NCBI RefSeq assembly: GCF_001904745.1
Contig: NZ_MRCD01000030.1
Coordinates: forward strand, 1-64,000
DNA: 64,000 bases
Origin: Calothrix sp. HK-06
GTDB lineage: Bacteria; Cyanobacteriota; Cyanobacteriia; Cyanobacteriales; Nostocaceae
Reading direction: 5' to 3'
Shown: positions 1 through 7,610 of the stretch, one piece after another
How positions within the stretch are numbered: the first letter of the stretch is position 1
How the letters are laid out: the number at the start of each line of letters is the position of its first letter
Notes under the pieces: generated by a model
The model's input: only the letters and a program-made list of their open reading frames with translations
The model's database searches: none
Told to the model about the DNA's origin: nothing
Made by a program: the position numbers and the translations under genes

Positions 1-36
1 CGGGTTTCTACACAAAATAGTTGTTTTTATTACAAG

Positions 37-306
37 TTATCGACCAATAAACCCGGCTTCTAGTAAGCAGACTAATTCGTTTTCGTCGGCTAATTCATCC
101 TCGGTGAGTTCGTCACTATAACCTTGCGGATAGTCAAAAACTATCGTATAATTCCAATTATTATCATCATCAATCCGTAATCCAGTAACTCGACCGATAG
201 CCCACTTACTTGGTTCGCAATTACTTTTCATTGCAACGCGCGAGTTGAATGTGTATTTTGGAGATTGAGCGCAAAAACCAGCGAATTCGATTGTAATAGT
301 GTTCAT
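37..306 (-). CDS. hypothetical small acidic protein
   Basis: I do not recognise a family. The chosen start (MNTITIEFAG) gives 89 residues; an in-frame Met 23 codons upstream is possible but adds a sequence with no ribosome-binding site that I can see. The protein is soluble, with no signal peptide or membrane segment, and ends in an acidic stretch (DELTEDELADENELVCLLEA) before a short basic tail. The residue mix and the clean reading frame argue for a real gene. It sits alone, 350 bases or more from the peptide genes, so context gives no functional clue. Confidence 0.55.
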   Translation of the reverse strand: MNTITIEFAGFCAQSPKYTFNSRVAMKSNCEPSKWAIGRVTGLRIDDDNNWNYTIVFDYPQGYSDELTEDELADENELVCLLEAGFIGR

Positions 307-375
307 AATTTTGTATGATTGAAGTACTACAGCATTCACTTTCAATTCCGGCGGTAGTCCGAAAATGTGTCTCAT

Positions 376-744
376 AATTGCACAAAACCCTGAAAAATAT
401 TACGTTTTTCGTCGAACGTATATCTTCACTTACATTGAGTTATGCAATTTGATTTAATATTTATGATGTCAGGCAGATTTGGGAGATTAAGCTTTCCCTG
501 TATCCGCTCTAGTGACAAGGTTAAAAGCCTAAGCTTGTATTGAGGAGATTGTTCATGATATCTTAGAAACTTGTTATATTTATTATATCACTTAAAAAAT
601 ATTTTTGCCTGATTTCGCTGCCAAAATCAGGTTAACTTTAATAAAATTTTTTACAATTTATACTATTGCTTTACAAAGCATTTTTTATCTTGTTGAGCTA
701 TCTTGTGGAGCGGGCATCCTTGCCCGCCCTAGGAGTAACTTCAG
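376..744. other. intergenic region with one short hairpin
   Basis: No convincing reading frame. The stretch is AT-rich. It ends with a GC-rich hairpin at 710-727 (GCGGGCA, 4-base loop, TGCCCGC) just downstream of the first bacteriocin-like gene. There is no T-run on the side that would make it a strong intrinsic terminator, so it may be one of the small dispersed palindromes common in filamentous cyanobacteria. Confidence 0.4.
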
Positions 745-990
745 TTATTTAGCAGCAATAGCTTGACCTGCGTTGCTGAAGATATCTTGCAAGCTAGTTA
801 CAGAACCTGTATAGCTACCACCGGGACCTGCAAAGGTTTGTTGACCAACCCCTAAGTTCTTTTGCGAAAAGCTGTTGGAAGCATCCGATGCAAACCCTTT
901 AATATCACCTAAGCTAATAGCTAGACCACCTGCAACAGTATCAAGCTCATCGAAAGAAAGTTCAACTGCGTTATTAATTTCGTTCTGCAT
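745..990 (-). CDS. double-glycine leader bacteriocin-like peptide (copy 1)
   Basis: An 81-residue precursor-like peptide. The leader carries VELSFDELDTVAGG, the E-L-x-x-V-x-G-G pattern that C39-peptidase ABC exporters recognise and cut after the second glycine. The predicted core (LAISLGDIKGF...) is rich in Gly, Ser, Ala and Gln and has no cysteine. AGGAG lies 8 bases before the ATG. It is a paralogue of the next gene upstream and resembles the cyanobacterial CTB-type bacteriocin-like peptides. No modifying enzyme is adjacent; the closest suitable exporter is the peptidase-ABC protein at 10.8-13.9 kb. Antibacterial activity is unproven. Confidence 0.7.
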   Translation of the reverse strand: MQNEINNAVELSFDELDTVAGGLAISLGDIKGFASDASNSFSQKNLGVGQQTFAGPGGSYTGSVTSLQDIFSNAGQAIAAK

Positions 991-1082
991 GATATTTACT
1001 CCTGAAATTGTGTAATTATGTATTTGGAACTTGATGAAGATTTTGTATGAATGGGTAAGCGGCGCCTACCCTCTGTTAATAT

Positions 1083-1334
1083 TTAGAAACTGATAGCAAT
1101 AGCTTGACCAGCATCAGATTTGATATCTTGCAACTGAACAACAGAAGCAGTATAGCTACCACTAAGACCTGCGAAGGTTTGTTGAGCAACCCCTAAGTTC
1201 TTTTGTGAAAAGCTGTTAGAAGCATCTGATGCAAACCCTTTAATATCACCTAAGCTAATAGCTAGACCACCTGCAACAGTATCGAGTTCATCGAAAGAAA
1301 GTTCAACTGCGTTCGTGTTAGTTGCGTTATTCAT
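1083..1334 (-). CDS. double-glycine leader bacteriocin-like peptide (copy 2)
   Basis: An 83-residue paralogue of the preceding peptide. The block from VELSFDELDTVAGG through SFSQKNLGV is the same in both copies, while the last 30 residues diverge (SLQDIFSNAGQAIAAK against QLQDIKSDAGQAIAISF). GGAG precedes the ATG. Identity covers both the leader and the first half of the core, so this looks like a recent tandem duplication whose C-terminal halves are now diversifying. No Cys is present. It is transcribed away from the MFS gene, and the two may share a divergent promoter region. Confidence 0.7.
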   Translation of the reverse strand: MNNATNTNAVELSFDELDTVAGGLAISLGDIKGFASDASNSFSQKNLGVAQQTFAGLSGSYTASVVQLQDIKSDAGQAIAISF

Positions 1335-1534
1335 TAACTTATCTCCGTAAAAGTATAATTGTGTGGTTGAGATATCGCAGAAGTCATATCCGTTTATTAT
1401 TTCGGTTGCCTTGCTGCGTTTGTTTTCGCTTCATGTGTACATACTATGAATTTTGCTTCTTGCTGTACATCGCACAAACGTTGGGAATAAAGCTTATATT
1501 TTCTCCATCGAAAAGAGTCATACTAAAGTTCGAT

Positions 1535-2908
1535 ATGGAAGTAAGTAAAGAAACAGAAGCATTACTGAGTCAGATAGGGCATACTAAAAGGCAGGGATTA
1601 TACCACGCTTGGAGGCATCTGCAATTGAAGGACTGGCTAAAAAATAATATTTATTTACATCTACCTGCATTCCAATCGCGTAACTTTAGACTCTTCTTTA
1701 GTGGACAAACGCTGTCGCTGTCAGGCACGTTTATGACGCAGGTGACGATTTCTTGGTTAATTTATACCCAGACGGGTTCTGCTTGGTTGCTTGGTTTAAA
1801 CGGGTTTCTGCAATTTTTACCTACATTAGTTCTGGCGCCGTTTTCAGGGGTTTTGAGTGACCGTTGGAGTAAGCGCGATTTATTGATAGTGGTGCAAGTG
1901 CTAGGAACAGTCGCTTCTTTAACTTTGACAACACTTTCGTTTTTAGGATTGGCAAATTTTTGGGTGCTGATAATTTTCAGTATTTGGGGAGGATTTTTAA
2001 AGGGTCTAGATATGCCTGTAAGGTATGCGATTGTAATTGAAACAGTCGATAACCGTGACCATTTAAACAACGCTATCGCCCTTTATTCTGCTATGCTCAG
2101 TAGCTCTATGTTAATTGGTCCTGCAATTGGAGGTTTATTACTTGCCAAGCTTGGCGCCAACTATTGCTTTCTTTACGATAGTCTGAGTTACGTTGTGGCA
2201 TTATTAACGCTTATTTCAATGAGATTACGACCAACTCTAAAAGTAGACACATCTGGAAGCAACACTTGGCAAAAATTGCATGAAGGATTTAGCTATATAT
2301 ATGATGTTGCGCCAATTCGTGCCATCTTGTTACTGTTGGCATTAAATGGTTTATTCGGTAGTGCCCATATGGCGTTACTTCCCATCTTTGCATCTGACAT
2401 ACTTAAAGGTGGTGGGGATACAATGGGCTTTTTGAGTTCAGCAGGTGCTGTAGGTTCAGTTATTGGCTGTCTTTATCTTAGCTTGCGTCGGCGAGTGCTG
2501 GGTTTAGAAAAGTTGATGGCATTATGTCTTGCAGCTGGTGGAATTGGGTTGATTGCTTTTGCATTATCTAGACAAGTTTGGCTTTCGTTACTAACTCTAG
2601 CAATAATTGGTGGCGCCGGAATGCTGATAGTGTCTTGTGGTAACACCATAGTCCAAACCTTAGTTGAAGACGATAAGCGGGGTCGAGTGATGAGTCTTTA
2701 CTCCCTGTCTATAATTGGCACGCTACCTTTGAGTAGTTTGCTCGCTGGTAGTTTAGCACAGCACATCGGCGCCACGAATACAGTAATTGGCAGTGGTATT
2801 ATTTGCCTTCTAGAATCAATCTGGTTTGCTCGACAGTTACCACTTTTGACAAGCTGGATAAAACAAAAGACTAAGCAAACAGACGAATTATCTAAAGCTG
2901 CAACATAA
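1535..2908 (+). CDS. MFS family exporter (EntS/MFS_3-like)
   Basis: About 457 residues from the Met of MEVSKETEAL. A longer frame opens 71 codons upstream, but that part overlaps the divergent peptide gene and its translation looks random. The region after residue 45 (FRLFFSGQTLSLSGTFMTQV) and the loop SDRWSKRDLLIVV match the MFS_3 group that includes the enterobactin exporter EntS. Around ten to twelve hydrophobic helices follow, with a second conserved block near RGRVMSLY. It should move a small molecule outward using the proton gradient. The substrate is unknown. The divergent position beside two bacteriocin-like genes hints at a link but does not prove one. Confidence 0.8.
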   Translation: MEVSKETEALLSQIGHTKRQGLYHAWRHLQLKDWLKNNIYLHLPAFQSRNFRLFFSGQTLSLSGTFMTQVTISWLIYTQTGSAWLLGLNGFLQFLPTLVLAPFSGVLSDRWSKRDLLIVVQVLGTVASLTLTTLSFLGLANFWVLIIFSIWGGFLKGLDMPVRYAIVIETVDNRDHLNNAIALYSAMLSSSMLIGPAIGGLLLAKLGANYCFLYDSLSYVVALLTLISMRLRPTLKVDTSGSNTWQKLHEGFSYIYDVAPIRAILLLLALNGLFGSAHMALLPIFASDILKGGGDTMGFLSSAGAVGSVIGCLYLSLRRRVLGLEKLMALCLAAGGIGLIAFALSRQVWLSLLTLAIIGGAGMLIVSCGNTIVQTLVEDDKRGRVMSLYSLSIIGTLPLSSLLAGSLAQHIGATNTVIGSGIICLLESIWFARQLPLLTSWIKQKTKQTDELSKAAT

Positions 2909-3157
2909 TAATATTATTTTTGAATATTTACCCGTAGTGTAGAGCAAATCGCTCTACACCTACATACATCCATATTTCAATTAAATTCTCTTCAGCTTTG
3001 GCAGTGTGGATTAAGTATGCCACGATAACTACACATCCTTCTTAGGAAATTTGATCTAAGCGTCTACGAGCTTCTTTTTTTAATAGCTTCAACATCTGTA
3101 TATTGACCCGCACCGCTCTCAATGCCTTCAAACTACAGACGCCGTACTTCGTTTATA

Positions 3158-3357
3158 TTATGTAGTTGCAACTGACTGTACCCAACTGCTATGACCTCGT
3201 AGTGTTTTTATACACTGCCCAGTTTGGGTATTCCATAACCTAATCGTTGGATCATTACTGCCACTTGCAATAATCTCACCATTTGGACTGAAAGCAATGG
3301 CTACTACCCAAGCAGTGTGTCCTTTTAAATAAAGAAGTTGTTGGCTATCTGCAACTT
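3158..3357 (-). pseudogene. WD40-repeat protein relic
   Basis: Reading the minus strand gives one good WD40 unit: [17 protein letters not shown], then [18 protein letters not shown] and the start of a second unit ([11 protein letters not shown]) before a stop. There is no start codon or beta-propeller-sized frame around it, so this is the residue of a much longer WD40 protein. A stop also lies just upstream of the open segment. Confidence 0.6.
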
Positions 3358-3362
3358 AATAC

Positions 3363-3392
3363 CGTTATCTACACCTGCGTTATCTACACCTG
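3363..3392. repeat. 15-bp perfect tandem duplication
   Basis: Two adjacent copies of CGTTATCTACACCTG, just upstream of the WD40 relic. Likely a slippage or repair scar. Confidence 0.7.
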
Positions 3393-3396
3393 TTTG

Positions 3397-3737
3397 AAGG
3401 TACTTATCAAAAAGACATAATTGGAAAATAGTTACACTATTTATGTCCAGATTTTTTACACTTATATAAATATGGGTTTGTAAGCATATCTATCCAAGTA
3501 GAGATGAAAAAATCGATACTTTAGCTAGTACCTCATAAGATTTCTTCCCTAAGATGATAAGAATATAAATAAATTTCGTTTAGTCTGTCATAATTCAAGA
3601 CATAAATATTTTACTAATACTTTTTTTGAGTCTAAAAATTAGTTTCTAATAGCTTGAATAATTAAACTAATAAGGTTAGAGTGAAGATGTATGGAAGCTA
3701 GATAAATGCTAGTTTCTATTCAGAACTATTGACTCAA
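3397..3737. other. AT-rich upstream region of the RiPP precursor
   Basis: No gene seen. This stretch leads into the precursor gene and should hold its promoter. I could not identify convincing -10/-35 boxes; TTGACT at 3729-3734 is a weak -35 candidate without a good partner. Confidence 0.35.
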
Positions 3738-3764
3738 TCTAGAATTTTATCTAGAAATAAGGAG
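3738..3764 (+). promoter_or_regulatory. leader hairpin and ribosome-binding site of the precursor gene
   Basis: Two TCTAGA boxes separated by six bases can pair into a small stem. They are followed directly by AAGGAG, six bases before the ATG. This site decides the start codon, which lies 14 codons inside the longest open frame. The stem could modulate access to the ribosome-binding site; that part is inference. Confidence 0.5.
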
Positions 3765-3770
3765 ACAAAA

Positions 3771-4001
3771 ATGTCTGAGAAAAAACAGGAAATCAAACTT
3801 AATGACTTGAACAAGCGGCATCCTGCTGGTTCGGAATTCTTAAAAGAGGATGAAGGCTACCTTGATAATTTGAGTGAAGAGGAACTCAATGCTCGAGGTG
3901 GAGCAGATGATATTTCAGTTTCTGTTGGAGGCGATGTCAGTACAAGTGGAGGCGACATCAGTACAAGTGGAGGTGACATCAGTATTGGTGACCTTCGTTA
4001 G
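3771..4001 (+). CDS. RiPP precursor peptide with repeated Cys-free core
   Basis: A 76-residue precursor-like peptide. The leader (about residues 1-44) is charged and contains LNDLNKRHPAGSEFLK and the export signal LSEEELNARGG. After GG the core begins ADDISVSV and continues with a seven-residue repeat: GGDVSTS, GGDISTS, GGDISIG. The coding DNA of the repeats is almost identical. The core has about nine Ser/Thr and no Cys, so classical lanthionine rings cannot form within it; dehydrated residues (Dha/Dhb), further reduced or ligated, are the expected product. It heads an operon with an APH-like kinase and a HopA1-like lyase, the known Ser/Thr dehydration pair, and the exporter with a C39 domain lies in the convergent operon. 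Function of the product is unknown. Confidence 0.82.
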   Translation: MSEKKQEIKLNDLNKRHPAGSEFLKEDEGYLDNLSEEELNARGGADDISVSVGGDVSTSGGDISTSGGDISIGDLR

Positions 4002-4130
4002 CTAGTGAATTTTACATAACAATAGCAAGCTTAAACCTTGCATTCGCTATCTCAACCGATTAAATTTTCAGGGTGCCCCATTGATTGAGAAAACTGAATC
4101 ACTGTAACTTATCCAGTTTGATTTTGAACG

Positions 4131-4175
4131 ATAAGGGTTGAAGACATGCCTTCTTAGGTATGCCTTAACCCCTAT
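4131..4175 (+). terminator. imperfect hairpin between precursor and enzyme genes
   Basis: Arms AAGGGTTGAAGACATGCC and GGTATGCCTTAACCCCT pair imperfectly around a short TTCTTA loop. The position, after the precursor and before the kinase, suits partial termination or RNA protection that makes more precursor than enzyme, a common arrangement in peptide operons. There is no strong T-run, so read-through is expected. Confidence 0.45.
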
Positions 4176-4220
4176 GTTTCTAATTAAGTTTGATCAGCGA
4201 GTTTTGAAATAATAGTATCT

Positions 4221-5402
4221 ATGACATTTTTGCTAAGTTCAGAAAATGTTTTTGAGTATTTAGAACGAAATAATATTTATACTCAAGTAGGAGGATATCT
4301 AGGACAGAAAGAGTATAAAATTGCTTTAAACTTTAACATAATTTTGAGTTTACCTGACAATCGCACGATAATTATAAAACAAGAATGTTATGGGGCTGAT
4401 GGAAAAACAACAGGTGGATTCCTTAACGAGTGGCGGATACAGGAATTTTTACAAAAATTTCCATCATTGAATCATCTTTATGCATTTCTTCCAGAGCTAA
4501 TTCATTTTAATGAAAAGCACTCAATTATTATTTTTAATTACCTCAAAGAGCATTGCGATCTGATTGATTTTTATACCAAAAACAATGTTTTTCCACCTGC
4601 GATTGCATCTGCTATTGGAAGCTCTATAGCAGCATTTCATCGAGCAACTCTCAATCATCAGGAATATCGTGATTTCTTTTCTCAGCGGCGCCCAGATGCA
4701 CCTGTAAACGGCGGCATTCCTTATATTATTCGCAAATTTGATCGCATTAATCCTGAAGTTTTTGGTCAGGTACCTGCGGATGGTCTGAAATTCTTTGCCC
4801 TATACCAGCGTTACGAAAGCCTCAGAGATGCGATCGCAGAACTGACGGATACAATAGTGCCCTATTGTTTAACGCATAATGACCTAAAGTTGAACAATAT
4901 ATTGCTGCACAATAATTGGCAGGAAATTCTGGAAGAAAAGTCTTCAAAACACAGTATAGTTCGTCTGATTGACTGGGAGCGTTGTAGTTGGGGCGATCCT
5001 GCCTTTGATATCGGGATGCTCGTCGGCAGCTATCTGCTCCTTTGGTTAAAGAGCTTAGTGGTGAGTAAATCTATTGATATTGAAGACTCTTTACGGATGG
5101 CAGTTACACCACTTGAACACCTCCAACCATCGATCGCTGCCCTTGTGAGTGCCTATTTCGCCAATTTTCCAGAAATCCTGGAGTATTGTCCTACGTTTTT
5201 GAAGAGAGTGATGCAGTTTTCCGGTTTGGCCTTGATTTTACACATTCAAGCAACGCTTCAGCATCGCAAAACCTTTGGGAATACAGGAATTTGCATACTT
5301 CAGGTGGCCAAAGGTTTACTTTGCAGTCCAGAACAATTTATGCCAACAGTGTTTGGATCTGCCACATCTGAAATTATGGGCTTGCAGCCTGCTTTTACTT
5401 AA
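4221..5402 (+). CDS. APH-family kinase, RiPP Ser/Thr phosphorylating enzyme
   Basis: A 393-residue aminoglycoside-phosphotransferase-fold kinase. Visible landmarks are the ATP-binding Lys at about 53 (IIIKQE), the catalytic loop THNDLKLNNIL (Asp221, Asn226) and the metal-binding Asp251 in LIDWERCSWGDPAFD. In thioamitide (TvaC) and class V lanthipeptide (LxmK) clusters, an APH-like kinase acts with a HopA1-like protein to phosphorylate and then dehydrate Ser/Thr of the precursor. The gene next door is a HopA1-like protein and the preceding gene encodes a Ser/Thr-rich precursor, so I infer that role here. The catalytic residues are intact. The gene contains a HIP1 octamer at 4830. An alternative is small-molecule phosphorylation. 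Confidence 0.78.
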   Translation: MTFLLSSENVFEYLERNNIYTQVGGYLGQKEYKIALNFNIILSLPDNRTIIIKQECYGADGKTTGGFLNEWRIQEFLQKFPSLNHLYAFLPELIHFNEKHSIIIFNYLKEHCDLIDFYTKNNVFPPAIASAIGSSIAAFHRATLNHQEYRDFFSQRRPDAPVNGGIPYIIRKFDRINPEVFGQVPADGLKFFALYQRYESLRDAIAELTDTIVPYCLTHNDLKLNNILLHNNWQEILEEKSSKHSIVRLIDWERCSWGDPAFDIGMLVGSYLLLWLKSLVVSKSIDIEDSLRMAVTPLEHLQPSIAALVSAYFANFPEILEYCPTFLKRVMQFSGLALILHIQATLQHRKTFGNTGICILQVAKGLLCSPEQFMPTVFGSATSEIMGLQPAFT

Positions 5403-5424
5403 GTGCTTTTAGGGGAAGGTCGTG

Positions 5425-6546
5425 ATGCAGTTACTAAATTTTCAGCTAAATCAATCGCTCAATTCGTCGAGCAATCGGGTATTGGACTCACTCCAAGACA
5501 TTGCTAGTAAAGTGCAGCTTGAGTCCAACTTCTGTATTCGGCATCCCGACTACAAACCCTTAGAGCTTCCACCAGATGTTGTTGCTCGCTTTCAACACCT
5601 GCCATTACAGCTTCAGACCAAGTATCAAAGTCTACAACTACGAAGTTTCCTCTATGGCATTTATTACAATGGCTCCCTCCGCAAGGCTTTAGTAGTAGGA
5701 GCCGATTCAGGTGAGTTAATGCCTGAGCAAAACTTGGAGAACAACCTGTTTCAGGGAGTAGATCTAAAATTCTACGAGCAGTTACATAACAGCAATCGGG
5801 GAGTAGGTTACTTTGACCCAGGCTGGAGAGTGCTGAGACAGGAGGCGGATGGCACTTTGGCGGTAATTAAGGATAATTTAACGCTGCATATTGAGCGAGA
5901 ACGCCATCTGCTGTTAGAACACCAATCTGCTGTAGTGGGTGACGATGTTAGCATCCACTTGCCACGTAATCGCGTTCAAAGTGGCTTTTATATGGCAGTT
6001 AGTAATGTGAGTTGGCACGCTCGTCACAATTCAAATAATCCTGAATATGTGCGAATTTACTTTAACCTCACGCCTGATGGGGCGATCGCCCTGATGGATG
6101 CCATAACCACGCAATTAAATGATATTGCAAATCCCTTCAAGTTCAAGGCTCTCTATAATCCGTCTGACTACGGGCGCTTCGACTCTGCCGTGCTTTACAT
6201 TGATAAGCAGGACTATGAAGCAATTAGGCAAGTGCTTCAGGGGATTTATATTGAAAATCAATCGCATTTTCAACCTGAGGCGCCCTTATTCACCAAGCTT
6301 CTAGCACCAGGACTGGCACTAGCAGAAGAACCCGATCACAAATTTGCTACCAAGGAAAGCTTTGGCACACACCGTTGTCAGCTTGTTGCCAATGGCTTAC
6401 TCGCAGCCCGCGAGAACGGCGATGAGTCTTTAGAAAGCCGGATGACTTTAATTTTGCAAAATTTTTCCCGTCTTGGGATCGATGTAAATCATCCTTACTT
6501 AAATGCAAACTCTAAAGATATCTATACAACCTTAGACCTATGCTAA
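5425..6546 (+). CDS. HopA1-family protein, predicted phospho-Ser/Thr lyase of RiPP dehydration
   Basis: About 373 residues, resembling the HopA1 effector family seen in cyanobacterial peptide clusters. The N-terminal third is helical (DIASKVQLESNFCIRHPDY); the rest includes the family-type segments FYMAVSNVSWH, VRIYFNLTPDGAIALMD and the C-terminal LGIDVNHPYLN. HopA1-like partners of APH kinases (TvaD, LxmY) are known to be needed for dehydration of Ser/Thr; the elimination of phosphate is assigned to them. GTG and ATG start codons are adjacent behind an AGGGGAAGG ribosome-binding site, 20 bases after the kinase. The last codons overlap the start of the next gene, indicating translational coupling. 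There is no secretion signal, which argues against a true type III effector. Confidence 0.75.
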   Translation: MQLLNFQLNQSLNSSSNRVLDSLQDIASKVQLESNFCIRHPDYKPLELPPDVVARFQHLPLQLQTKYQSLQLRSFLYGIYYNGSLRKALVVGADSGELMPEQNLENNLFQGVDLKFYEQLHNSNRGVGYFDPGWRVLRQEADGTLAVIKDNLTLHIERERHLLLEHQSAVVGDDVSIHLPRNRVQSGFYMAVSNVSWHARHNSNNPEYVRIYFNLTPDGAIALMDAITTQLNDIANPFKFKALYNPSDYGRFDSAVLYIDKQDYEAIRQVLQGIYIENQSHFQPEAPLFTKLLAPGLALAEEPDHKFATKESFGTHRCQLVANGLLAARENGDESLESRMTLILQNFSRLGIDVNHPYLNANSKDIYTTLDLC

Positions 6547-7556
6547 TCGCCGATCTAGCACCAGAACTTGTTGTTACACCTGACAGAGTAAGTGAGCTAA
6601 ACGCTAGGTTTCCAGCGTCAGATCTGCCCTTTTACCGTAAGTTGGGAAAAACCGATCTGACGGTGAGCTGTTTGGGTCTGGGAGGTGGAAGTGGTATCTC
6701 TAGTGAAGATACGCTGTACGCCTTTGAGCAAGGTATTAATTATTTCTTTTTCTCTAGCGATTTACACCACTTTTTGTACAGCAAAATGTCTGATGCCCTG
6801 CGTCAATTGTGTGGACGCGGCTCCTTGGAGCGGGAGAATGTAATTCTGGCGACTGTAACCTATAACAAAAGCCCAGAAATGGCGCTGGCAGCACTTTTCG
6901 ATCAATTTCAGGAATTGAAAATTGATTATATAGATGTCTTCTTTTGGGGCTGGATTGGTACGGATGATGCTCCCCGCTTTCAAGATTGTATGGAACTTTC
7001 CCACGATCTTCGAGGCAGGAATTCAGTGTATCAGCGGAAGCTCGAACAGTGGTTTGGGATATCAGAGCGTTTGAAAAAAATGGGCGCCGTTCGCTATATC
7101 GGAGCTTCGTTTCATGATTTAGATTTAGCACGTCAATGGCTCAACAGTCCGTTGTTAGATGTGGTGATGGTGAGACACAATGCAGCTCACCGCAATGCTC
7201 AAAGTAAGATTTTTCAAGATTTAGACGTTCAAGACCCACAGCGATCGGGCATTGTTACCTTTAAGTCTGCGGGTATGCACACATTTCTGGGGAATGCTCC
7301 GGCTCAGTTGCCTAAAGGCTGGTGGCAACCGTCTGTGCCTGATCTTTATCGCTATTCTTTGTCCCAAAATGGAGTGGATATTTGCTTGACGGGAATGAAA
7401 CGACGCACAGAAATTGATGCAGCGATCGCCGGAGTACAAAAAGGCAAGTTAACACCTGCTGAACTGGACTATCTCAACCTTTACGGTGATTTACATCGCA
7501 AACGCTTGAAAATACAAGACGTTCCTCACGATCGCTTAGTTTATCAAACCGTTTAA
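6540..7556 (+). CDS. aldo/keto-reductase-like protein lacking the catalytic tetrad
   Basis: A 338-residue AKR-fold protein (FYRKLGKTDLTVSCLGLGGG near the start, then a TIM-barrel pattern). The usual tetrad Asp-Tyr-Lys-His is not seen: the FDTAxxYG block reads NYFFFSSDLHHF, the Lys block reads NVILATVTYN, and the LxLHWP block reads DYIDVFFWGW. The nicotinamide-binding half near GVRYIG-like MGAVRYIGASF and the C-terminal CLTGMKRRTEIDAAI are retained. It starts inside the end of the HopA1 gene (ATGCTAA overlap), so the two are made together. Two options follow: a repurposed reductase that adds hydride to dehydro residues to give D-amino acids, or a non-catalytic scaffold. No known family of dehydroamino-acid reductase matches it. 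Confidence 0.72.
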   Translation: MLIADLAPELVVTPDRVSELNARFPASDLPFYRKLGKTDLTVSCLGLGGGSGISSEDTLYAFEQGINYFFFSSDLHHFLYSKMSDALRQLCGRGSLERENVILATVTYNKSPEMALAALFDQFQELKIDYIDVFFWGWIGTDDAPRFQDCMELSHDLRGRNSVYQRKLEQWFGISERLKKMGAVRYIGASFHDLDLARQWLNSPLLDVVMVRHNAAHRNAQSKIFQDLDVQDPQRSGIVTFKSAGMHTFLGNAPAQLPKGWWQPSVPDLYRYSLSQNGVDICLTGMKRRTEIDAAIAGVQKGKLTPAELDYLNLYGDLHRKRLKIQDVPHDRLVYQTV

Positions 7557-7610
7557 TTAAATATTAATTAAATAAAATCCTATTGCTTACTCGTTCGGGA
7601 GAGCAAAATC

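Noticed and set aside
1322-1534. Longer N-terminus for the MFS exporter
   Set aside because: It overlaps the divergent bacteriocin-like gene and reads as random, Arg/Cys/Phe-rich sequence with no ribosome-binding site.
3900-4001. Lanthipeptide with thioether rings
   Set aside because: The predicted core contains no Cys, so lanthionine bridges cannot form within the peptide.
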